A stretch of 21,465 nucleotides of DNA, from assembly GCA_045604985.1 (NCBI GenBank), contig JAZUPD010000028.1:1-21465 (forward strand). Direction: 5' to 3'. This DNA is from SIG710 sp045604985 (GTDB lineage Bacteria; Bacillota; Clostridia; Oscillospirales; CAG-272). The notes below the pieces were generated by a model. It did no database searches. It was given only the letters and a program-made list of their open reading frames with translations, and was not told the origin of the DNA. Of the stretch, positions 15,713 through 21,465 are shown one piece after another (the first letter of the stretch is position 1; each line of letters starts with the position of its first letter). A program made the position numbers and the translations under genes.

Positions 15713-16549
15713 ATGAAAAACAACTGCTTTGTATGCCCTATTTGCGGAAGCAAGCTCGGTGTTTCCGAGAACTATGCTTCACTTGTTTGCGGTAAAAAAA
15801 TAAAGCCACATTGCTTCGATATTGCCTCGGAGGGATATGTTAATCTGGACCGCAATCATGTGGGCGGCGGCGACTCAAAGGAATGTGTAAAACATCGCAC
15901 GGCCTTTCTCGACAGCGGATATTATGACCCGATTGCGGAAAAAATGTGCGAAATACTTAAAAATCTTGCGCCTGATGGCGGTATTTTGCTTGATGCGGGT
16001 TGCGGTGAGGGATTTTATACCGCTTCCTTTGCACGAACGCTTCCCTCTTTGTCGGTTTGCGGAGTTGATATTTCAAAGCACGCAGTTCGGCACGGAGCAA
16101 AAAGGGCGAAAAAAGATGGGCTAAGCAATAATATATATGCGGTCTCGAGCATTTTTTCTCTTCCCTTTGCAGAGGAGAGTATTGATATTATCACAAGCAT
16201 CTTTGCTCCCTGCCCCGAGGAGGAATTTTCGAGAGTTTTAAAAACGGGCGGCTGTCTCATAATTGCGGCAGCAGGAGAAAAACATCTTCTTGGGCTAAAA
16301 AAGGCACTCTATGACGATATTTATATGAACGAGGAAAGAGCAGATATGCCATCATCTGATTTTGAACTTTTAAGCAAGGAAAAGCTTACCTTCAATATTA
16401 GTCTCAGAAGCAATGATGATATTTTAAATCTTTTTTCAATGACGCCTTATTATTACAGAACGTCCCAAAAAGACAAAGAAAAGCTTTCTGCGCTTTCGTG
16501 CCTTGAAAGCGAGATAGAGATAAACTTTTTTATTTACAGAAAGGTTTAG
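15713..16549 (+). CDS. rlmA: RlmA-type 23S rRNA (guanine-N1) methyltransferase
   Basis: This 278-residue SAM-dependent enzyme resembles RlmA, which methylates a guanine in helix 35 of 23S rRNA (G745 in E. coli, G748 for the Gram-positive type linked to tylosin resistance). It has the N-terminal zinc-finger region CPICGSKL (C8, C11), then C26 and H33, leading into HCFDIASEGYVNL, the family hallmark. The SAM motif I is LLDAGCGEGFYT. HRTAFLDSGYYDPIAE also fits RlmA. The zinc site is unusual: C26 and H33 are separated by six residues rather than the three seen in E. coli RlmA. The ATG lies 1 nt after the sortase stop, and AAGGA (15696-15700) lies inside the sortase gene. Which guanine is the target cannot be decided here. 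Confidence 0.85.
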   Translation: MKNNCFVCPICGSKLGVSENYASLVCGKKIKPHCFDIASEGYVNLDRNHVGGGDSKECVKHRTAFLDSGYYDPIAEKMCEILKNLAPDGGILLDAGCGEGFYTASFARTLPSLSVCGVDISKHAVRHGAKRAKKDGLSNNIYAVSSIFSLPFAEESIDIITSIFAPCPEEEFSRVLKTGGCLIIAAAGEKHLLGLKKALYDDIYMNEERADMPSSDFELLSKEKLTFNISLRSNDDILNLFSMTPYYYRTSQKDKEKLSALSCLESEIEINFFIYRKV

Positions 16550-16550
16550 C

Positions 16551-17273
16551 ATGAGAATTTCACTTTGTATACCAATGTATAATGAAGCACCGATAATAGA
16601 AAGCACCGCAAGGACATTATCGAGCTATATGCAGAATACTTTTTCCAAGGAAGAATATGAAATAATCTTCTCGGACGATGGAAGCACCGACGGTTCGGCA
16701 GATCTTGTGAAAGCACTTGGTTTTCCAAATGTAAAAATTGTCGGATATGAAAAAAATAGAGGAAAAGGCTCTGCCGTAAGAAATGCAGTCCTCGCCTCCA
16801 CGGGCGATATAGTTATGTTCACAGATGCCGACCTTGCTTATGGCACGGAGGTTGTGAAGACCATGACGGAAGCTCTGGAAAAAAACAGAGAAGCCTCCCT
16901 TGCCATCGGCTCAAGAAATCTCACGGACGACGGATATTCCGGCTATACCTTTATGAGAAAGGTTGCGTCAAAGGCATATATCAAGGTACTCTCGATCGTG
17001 GGGGGCTTTAAGCTGACCGACTCCCAATGCGGATGCAAGGCATACAGGGGGGATGCTGCAAGAGTTATTTTTAAAAAATGCAAGGTTGACGGCTTTGCAT
17101 TTGATTTTGAAACTATTTTGCGGGCACAAAAGGCGTCTCTCAAAATAATTGAGGTGCCGGTCAAAATAGTGAATCACAGAGCTTCAAAAATAAATATCCT
17201 TCGCGATGCATATGAAATGATCTGGGATCTGAGAAAGATCAAAAAAGATATAAAAAACGAAGATAAAAATTGA
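16551..17273 (+). CDS. family 2 glycosyltransferase (polyprenyl-phosphate hexose transferase-like)
   Basis: This 240-residue GT-A fold protein has SLCIPMYNEAP at the N-terminus, the nucleotide motif FSDDGSTDGS, NRGKGSAVRNAV, the metal-binding DxD in VMFTDADLAYG, IGSRN, and TDSQCGCKAYRGDAA. This set resembles dolichyl- or undecaprenyl-phosphate glucosyltransferases of the Alg5/DPM type, which charge a lipid carrier from a nucleotide sugar. There is no membrane helix at the C-terminus, unlike many bacterial relatives. It starts 1 nt after the methyltransferase stop, within the sortase unit, so a role in surface glycosylation is reasonable but unproven. A strong terminator follows 16 bp after its stop. 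Confidence 0.85.
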   Translation: MRISLCIPMYNEAPIIESTARTLSSYMQNTFSKEEYEIIFSDDGSTDGSADLVKALGFPNVKIVGYEKNRGKGSAVRNAVLASTGDIVMFTDADLAYGTEVVKTMTEALEKNREASLAIGSRNLTDDGYSGYTFMRKVASKAYIKVLSIVGGFKLTDSQCGCKAYRGDAARVIFKKCKVDGFAFDFETILRAQKASLKIIEVPVKIVNHRASKINILRDAYEMIWDLRKIKKDIKNEDKN

Positions 17274-17289
17274 TTTTCATAAATAAAAG

Positions 17290-17330
17290 ACCGTAGCAAT
17301 CGGATAACCGATCTGCTACGGTTTTGTTTT
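17290..17330. terminator. intrinsic terminator, probably bidirectional
   Basis: The left arm ACCGTAGCAATCGG (17290-17303) pairs with the right arm CCGATCTGCTACGGT (17308-17322) around an ATAA loop. That gives 14 base pairs with one bulged C at 17313. TTTTGTTTT follows on the plus strand. On the minus strand the arm is followed by TTTTATTT. It separates the convergent glycosyltransferase and aldolase genes and could stop transcription from both sides. Confidence 0.92.
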
Positions 17331-17367
17331 AAAATAGAATCTATGGATCCACACAGGAGATGACCGT

Positions 17368-18414
17368 TCAAAAGCACTGCTCAGGATTTTTTAAAAGCTT
17401 GCCGAGTTCCTCAACGTCGGCGTCGGTGGTTGCAAAGCTTGTGGCAAGACGAACAACGGTATGGTTCTCATCATATTTTTCCCAAAAACTGAATTTTACA
17501 TTCTTTGAAAGTCTCTCCAGCTCCTCATCTTCCAAAATCACAAACTGCTGGTTTGTGTATGAATCTATAAAAAGGCTGTATCTGCGGGAAAGAAGCATCT
17601 CCTTTATCTTCATTGCAAGGGATACCGCATGCCGTCCAATCTCAAAATAAAGCCCATCCGAGAAAAGAGTGTCAAACTGTACTCCCAGAAGCCTTCCCTT
17701 TGCAAGAAGCGCACCTCTCTGCTTTACCGTGGTCAAAAAATGCTTTGGCATATTCTTTTTTGTAAACACAACAGCCTCACCGCAAAGCGCACCGACCTTT
17801 GTTCCGCCTATGTAAAATATGTCGCAAAGCTCTGCTATCATGGGCAAAGTCACGTCCGTCTTTGGACTTTCAAGCGCATAAGCAAGCCTTGCGCCGTCCA
17901 TATAAAGGGGGATTTTATATTCACGGCAAACATTTGAAAGAGCTTTAAGCTCTGATGCACTATAAAGAGTTCCATATTCGGTGGGATGGGAAATATAGAC
18001 CATTCCGGGGAAAACCATATGGTCGTGATTTGCGTCGGAATAGAAGGAAGCAAGATATTTTTTTACCGTCCCCGCTTCAAGCTTTCCGTCTTTGTGCGGA
18101 AGCGCAAGGACCTTATGTCCCGTGACCTCAATAGCCCCAGCCTCGTGTGCGCTGATATGTCCCGTGTCCGCCGAAATAACGCCCTCATAGCCACAAAGAA
18201 CAGAGGAAATAACCATCTGATTTGTCTGCGTTCCGCCGACGATGAAGAATATCTCCGCATCGTCACATTCACAAGCCTTTTTTATCTTTTCCTTTGCGCT
18301 CTCACAATAAATATCGCTTCCATATCCCGAAAGCTTTTGAAGATTTGTCTCAAAAAGCCTTTTCAGTATTTTTTCATGTGCGCCCTCAATATAATCGCTT
18401 TCAAATGACAGCAT
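17368..18414 (-). CDS. threonine aldolase-like PLP enzyme (beta-eliminating lyase family)
   Basis: This 348-residue fold-type I PLP enzyme most resembles low-specificity L-threonine aldolase, which splits threonine or allo-threonine into glycine and acetaldehyde. Seen are FIVGGTQTNQ near residue 58, DTGHISAHEAGAIE (aromatic/histidine stacking region), YISHPTEYGTLY, LYMDGARLAYAL with the PLP-binding aspartate, and the Schiff-base lysine K206 in YIGGTKVGAL. The start is firm: GGAGG (on the minus strand, 18425-18421) lies 6-7 nt before the ATG at 18414. It has its own promoter at 18470-18442 and converges on the glycosyltransferase gene. Substrate choice among beta-hydroxy amino acids cannot be read from sequence. 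Confidence 0.9.
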   Translation of the reverse strand: MLSFESDYIEGAHEKILKRLFETNLQKLSGYGSDIYCESAKEKIKKACECDDAEIFFIVGGTQTNQMVISSVLCGYEGVISADTGHISAHEAGAIEVTGHKVLALPHKDGKLEAGTVKKYLASFYSDANHDHMVFPGMVYISHPTEYGTLYSASELKALSNVCREYKIPLYMDGARLAYALESPKTDVTLPMIAELCDIFYIGGTKVGALCGEAVVFTKKNMPKHFLTTVKQRGALLAKGRLLGVQFDTLFSDGLYFEIGRHAVSLAMKIKEMLLSRRYSLFIDSYTNQQFVILEDEELERLSKNVKFSFWEKYDENHTVVRLATSFATTDADVEELGKLLKNPEQCF

Positions 18415-18441
18415 ATCAAAACCTCCGATAAAGTTTATTAT

Positions 18442-18470
18442 ATGATATCATAAAGCAACAAAAAAGTCAA
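18442..18470 (-). promoter_or_regulatory. promoter of the threonine aldolase-like gene
   Basis: On the minus strand, TTGACT (18470-18465) and TATCAT (18447-18442) are separated by 17 bp, each one mismatch from consensus. The -10 lies inside a perfect 12-bp palindrome, TATGATATCATA (18441-18452), which could be an operator or a coincidence. Transcription would start near 18435, leaving a leader of about 20 nt. Confidence 0.65.
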
Positions 18471-18508
18471 CGAAAAGCCACGAAAATACGATTTTTTAAG
18501 CTTTACCA

Positions 18509-18537
18509 TTGACATAAAAGTAAAAAAACGGTAAAAT
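18509..18537 (+). promoter_or_regulatory. SigA-type promoter of the lipoprotein gene
   Basis: The -35 TTGACA (18509-18514) is perfect. The -10 TAAAAT (18532-18537) has one mismatch and the spacer is 17 bp. Transcription would start near 18544, giving a 5' leader of about 68 nt. This excludes the in-frame GTG at 18544 as the translation start. The region between this and the divergent aldolase promoter is AT-rich and shows nothing else. Confidence 0.8.
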
Positions 18538-18612
18538 ATAAAAGTGCTTAAAAAACGAACCTTGAACAAATATTTCTTTTTGTTACATAATAAATTTTTA
18601 AAGGACTGTAAA

Positions 18613-18993
18613 ATGAAAAGCAATTTAAAACTTTCAAGTATATTTTTAGTTGTAATATTACTTGTAATGATGTTTTCTGCCTGTACCGATGACACGGGTG
18701 TCACGATATACGGTAGCATTGGCTCTCTCGAAAAAAGTGATATCAAAATCCAAGTAAACACAGATACTAAAGAAGAATCAGATTCAGAAACCGAAGTTGA
18801 AACCTCTGCCACCGAAAAGGTTGAAAGCAAAAGCGTGACCGAATACCTGCTCAATATAAATTCTAAGAAATTTCATTTACTCACCTGCAAAAGCGGTCAA
18901 AAAACAAAGGAAGTCAACCGAACATATCACACAGGCACCAGAGAAGAAGTAATCGCAAAGGGCTATACCCCTTGTAAAGCTTGTAATCCCTGA
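18613..18993 (+). CDS. small lipoprotein with C-terminal Ada-like zinc-binding module
   Basis: This 126-residue secreted protein begins with KSNLKLSSIFLVVILLVMMF and a lipobox-like FSAC, so signal peptidase II cleavage and lipid attachment at the Cys are expected. A linker of about 50 residues rich in Glu, Ser, Thr and Asp follows. The last 50 residues (KKFHLLTCKS, then GYTPCKACNP) match a small cysteine-histidine module, related to the Ada metal-binding fold, that I know as a C-terminal add-on in clostridial secreted nucleases and ComEC-type metallohydrolases. Here it is alone, without an enzyme. AAGGA (18601-18605) is 7 nt before the ATG. Metal or DNA binding at the cell surface is possible but not shown. 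Confidence 0.8.
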   Translation: MKSNLKLSSIFLVVILLVMMFSACTDDTGVTIYGSIGSLEKSDIKIQVNTDTKEESDSETEVETSATEKVESKSVTEYLLNINSKKFHLLTCKSGQKTKEVNRTYHTGTREEVIAKGYTPCKACNP

Positions 18994-18996
18994 AAC

Positions 18997-19040
18997 AACC
19001 GAAGCTGAGACACAAAATTCTCAGCTTCGGTTATTATTTT
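18997..19040 (+). terminator. intrinsic terminator after the lipoprotein gene
   Basis: AACCGAAGCTGAGA (18997-19010) and TCTCAGCTTCGGTT (19019-19032) form a perfect 14-bp stem with an 8-nt loop, starting 4 nt after the stop. The tail ATTATTTT is T-rich. The 77 bases from 19033 to the end of the next gene show no further element on either strand. Confidence 0.9.
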
Positions 19041-19109
19041 AGTCAAATCAACCTCTGAAAATTTATCATTTTATCTCTTGCTCAAGCTCATCGAATAAAT
19101 CAAAAAGAA

Positions 19110-20273
19110 TCACTTATTTCCTTTTGCTCTATTGTGCATTTTGCATAGCATCTGACAGTTTGTGATATCGGTAGAACCGCCATTGCTCCAAGCAGTAACA
19201 TGGTCAGCATCCATTTCAGTCAATTTCCAAATACGGTTTTTATTATTATCATTGCCGAAAGCACAAAGAGGACAATTAGAATGATTATTGTTTTTTGCTT
19301 CCTCTGTTTGTCTTGTATAAACCGTTTTTTTCGTCGGCTCATCAAATATACGTATATCAAGGAGCTTTGTATCAACACAGCCTCCTAAAATATATTCGTA
19401 AACTCCCTTTTTATTCTTAACATAGAAATCCGAATAAAGCTCTTTAAGTTTATCGGAAACAACTTGAGGATCATAAGCTATAGAGTGAAATTTTTCATAA
19501 AAATCACCCCAAGGCAGACCTCTCATTTCGCTTTCAACATCGGTAAAGACACTTGATACCCAATCAATCACGCTTGTGAAATATGCTTTCAACTCGTTAA
19601 TGTTGTCATCGTATCTGTGCTTACTCATATAATCGTCAATGTTGCCCTTGCTTACCCATTCAAGAGCAGTACGCAAATAGTCCTGTCTTATAACACTACC
19701 AGATATGTACGCACTCCATTTCTGGATATTGGCGTTCTGGCTATTTGAGAACTCCTCTTTTGCTTTGGTTACAAAGGGTCCCGAATGGATAGCGTTTGAA
19801 AGTTCCTGCTCGTTAAGGGGTATTCCTGCGATATTTATAGTCTTGAACCATTCTTTGATTTCACTCTCTGTACCCTCACAGATATAAATAGTCAAGGTAG
19901 TCTGCATTATCTTGTCCTGCATATCCTTTGCAAGTCCAGAGAAGTATCTCGGTATGCCGTTCTGGTCGTTAATGGCAAACTTGCCTGTTACATATCGTCC
20001 AAAACTGGTGATACGCTGTTGTCCGTCCAGAACCTCATATTTATCTTCTGCAACCTTTGTGAAGTAGATAAGTCCCAGAGGATAGCCTTTGAGAATAGAA
20101 TCAATGACAGCCACATCACGCTTTCCGTCAGCATATATGTAATTACGCTGGTACTCTGGCTGAATAACAAGTTTTCCAGAAAGACCGAACAGACCTTTAC
20201 CCTCATACTCGTTATATACAAAGCCTTTGCATATGTCCTCAACTGTTATATCGGTTACTAATGTGGTAATCAT
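19110..20273 (-). CDS. DUF262-HNH nuclease (GmrSD-like N-terminus)
   Basis: This 387-residue protein fuses two modules. The N-terminal DUF262 domain (ParB/sulfiredoxin-like fold, as in the GmrS half of type IV GmrSD enzymes) shows QPEYQRNY (38-45), DSILKGYPLGLIYF and the DGQQR motif (83-87) linked to nucleotide binding or hydrolysis. A helical middle follows. The C-terminal HNH domain has zinc ligands in CPLC (C334, C337) and LCKMHN (C377, H380), with H358 in DADHVTAW and N372 in DITNCQM as the metal-site residues. It ends at the HNH motif and lacks the longer DUF1524 type of GmrD. AAGGAG (20289-20284) overlaps the stop of the methyltransferase upstream and lies 10 nt from the ATG. Function as a DNA-cutting restriction subunit is inferred from domains and pairing. 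Confidence 0.88.
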   Translation of the reverse strand: MITTLVTDITVEDICKGFVYNEYEGKGLFGLSGKLVIQPEYQRNYIYADGKRDVAVIDSILKGYPLGLIYFTKVAEDKYEVLDGQQRITSFGRYVTGKFAINDQNGIPRYFSGLAKDMQDKIMQTTLTIYICEGTESEIKEWFKTINIAGIPLNEQELSNAIHSGPFVTKAKEEFSNSQNANIQKWSAYISGSVIRQDYLRTALEWVSKGNIDDYMSKHRYDDNINELKAYFTSVIDWVSSVFTDVESEMRGLPWGDFYEKFHSIAYDPQVVSDKLKELYSDFYVKNKKGVYEYILGGCVDTKLLDIRIFDEPTKKTVYTRQTEEAKNNNHSNCPLCAFGNDNNKNRIWKLTEMDADHVTAWSNGGSTDITNCQMLCKMHNRAKGNK

Positions 20274-20287
20274 ATTTATATCACTCC

Positions 20288-21465
20288 TTACGCCTTAAAA
20301 TCTTCTGGGTGCGATTTAATCCACTCGTCTGTATATCGTATCAAAATGCGTGAAAAAGGTATTTTTGCGTTTCCCTCGTTATCGTAATAGCACAACATCT
20401 TCATACCTTTGGTATAATGACCTTTTCCACCTTGCTGTCTATACACCTCTAAAAATTCTTCGGGCATATTTTTGATGCCTACAACGATGTTTTCGTCTTC
20501 TCTCTCATAGCCTAATAGTTCAAATTGCTCACAACAATAAGTTCCCATAAAAGATTTAGGAACTCCCATTATGCCCTTATAGTCTTTCGGTATAGCATCG
20601 GAGTACGGAACATCTAACGCATCAAAGGTAATGTATTTAGCATAGGGTTTTCCATTTACTTCCTTATGCTTACTAAACTTGATATTATCTTCCATTGTCA
20701 TAAGACTCATAGGTTGATGTCTGCGACCGTGTTCAATGTTCGTGAACCACACTACGCCCGAAACACGAATCATACCTTCTCTGTGGTCACTGGCTGTTGC
20801 GTAGTCAGTATAATACTTATTGATAAAGTGAGCAGCACCACCCTTGAAGCCTCTGCCAAGCCACATTTTGTTTTGCATAATTAACGGAAAAACTTCCTTA
20901 TATGTAATGGCGTTCTGGTTTCCTATAACCAGAAATTGTTTGTCTGCTTCTACAATCCAAGCCAAAAACTCTTTGAACAAGGAAAAAGGTGGGTTTGTGA
21001 TGATAATGTCTGCCTCGTCCCTTAAAGCCTTGACCTCATCACTTCTAAAATCTCCGTCCCCCTCCAAATAGTGCCATTCTAAATCGTCAATATCAATTAC
21101 ACCAGACTTGTTGCTGTCCCTTGTGAGAGTGAATATTTTTCCGTGTGTCTTTGTTTTGTCCTCATCAAATTGGGGAGATTCCATTTCAAAAATAGATAAC
21201 TGATACCCCTCTTTAATATTTCTGCTCTCAATAGCATAACTAGTGCTGATAATTTTCTTCAATCCGAAATTTTCAAAGTTCTGTGCAAAGAACCTTGTGA
21301 AGTTGCTCCACTCTGGGTCATCACAAGGGAGCAGGATTGTCTTGCCTCTAAATACATCTGGGTTATATTCCAGATAAGCATTGACTTCTCTCTGTATATC
21401 TTCATATTGAGTGTAGAACTCATCATTCTTTGCGTTCTTTGCTTCGGAAAGTTTCTTGTTTGCCA
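20288..21465 (-). CDS. EcoRI-family DNA adenine methyltransferase (start cut by one base)
   Basis: The protein transfers a methyl group from SAM to N6 of adenine in DNA. The coding frame runs to the right edge, where the first visible bases on the minus strand are TG followed by Ala-Asn-Lys-Lys. The A of the ATG would be at 21466, giving 392 residues. Visible motifs are NDEFYTQYEDI (residues 14-24, the SAM-binding N-terminal motif of the family), LLPCDDPEWSNF and the catalytic NPPF (158-161). The in-frame TTG at 21262 (residue 69) would discard the first two motifs and cannot be the start. The gene precedes the DUF262-HNH gene by 14 bp in the same unit. The target sequence is unknown and need not be GAATTC. 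It is longer than M.EcoRI (about 325 residues). Confidence 0.9.
   Translation of the reverse strand, partial: ANKKLSEAKNAKNDEFYTQYEDIQREVNAYLEYNPDVFRGKTILLPCDDPEWSNFTRFFAQNFENFGLKKIISTSYAIESRNIKEGYQLSIFEMESPQFDEDKTKTHGKIFTLTRDSNKSGVIDIDDLEWHYLEGDGDFRSDEVKALRDEADIIITNPPFSLFKEFLAWIVEADKQFLVIGNQNAITYKEVFPLIMQNKMWLGRGFKGGAAHFINKYYTDYATASDHREGMIRVSGVVWFTNIEHGRRHQPMSLMTMEDNIKFSKHKEVNGKPYAKYITFDALDVPYSDAIPKDYKGIMGVPKSFMGTYCCEQFELLGYEREDENIVVGIKNMPEEFLEVYRQQGGKGHYTKGMKMLCYYDNEGNAKIPFSRILIRYTDEWIKSHPEDFKA

Noticed and set aside
18544..18612. GTG at 18544 as the lipoprotein start
   Set aside because: It coincides with the predicted transcription start and would place 23 extra residues before a normal lipoprotein signal peptide.
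1..21465. CRISPR arrays, tRNA or rRNA genes, insertion sequences
   Set aside because: No regularly spaced repeats, tRNA-like T-loop sequences, or transposase motifs were found on either strand by reading.

Overview
The window looks like chromosomal DNA of a low-to-moderate G+C Firmicute of the class Clostridia, probably an uncultured gut Oscillospirales- or Christensenellales-like lineage. The reasons are strong AGGAGG-type ribosome sites, SigA-type promoters with 17-bp spacers, a separate catalytically degenerate GlgD next to GlgC, a class B sortase, and a lipoprotein carrying a C-terminal zinc module typical of clostridial proteins. No rRNA, tRNA, CRISPR array or insertion sequence was seen. 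The placement is inference from gene content, not a phylogenetic result.

Region 1 (about 110-10779, all +) is a tightly packed glycogen operon: glgB, glgC, glgD, glgA, glgP, a GH13 alpha-glucan hydrolase, and a small four-helix membrane protein of unknown role whose start overlaps the hydrolase stop. A near-consensus SigA promoter (TTGAAA, 17 bp, TATAAT) sits just before glgB. The genes cover ADP-glucose formation (GlgC/GlgD), chain elongation (GlgA), branching (GlgB), phosphorolysis (GlgP) and probably hydrolysis of dextrin ends (GH13), so storage and mobilisation enzymes are co-transcribed.

Region 2 (about 10800-14617, +) holds a membrane-anchored HtrA-type serine protease with a PDZ domain, an OmpR/PhoB-family response regulator and a two-helix HAMP histidine kinase. 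The protease promoter has a perfect TATAAT but no -35; a Pho-box-like repeat sits in its place. The regulator-kinase gap holds two small hairpins and a nine-codon frame. Region 3 (14632-17273, +) is a separate unit of a class B sortase, an RlmA-type 23S rRNA guanine methyltransferase and a family 2 glycosyltransferase. It ends in a strong terminator that probably works in both directions.

Region 4 (17368-18993) has a minus-strand threonine aldolase-like PLP enzyme diverging from a small plus-strand lipoprotein with an Ada-like zinc-binding tail. Each gene has its own SigA promoter, and the lipoprotein gene ends in a perfect 14-bp terminator stem.

Region 5 (19110 to the right edge, minus) is the accessory part. 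An EcoRI-family DNA adenine methyltransferase, complete except for one base of its start codon, is followed 14 bp later by a DUF262-HNH nuclease. This two-gene unit looks like a compact restriction-modification or anti-phage system and is the best candidate here for something not well described. What lies upstream of it is outside the window.
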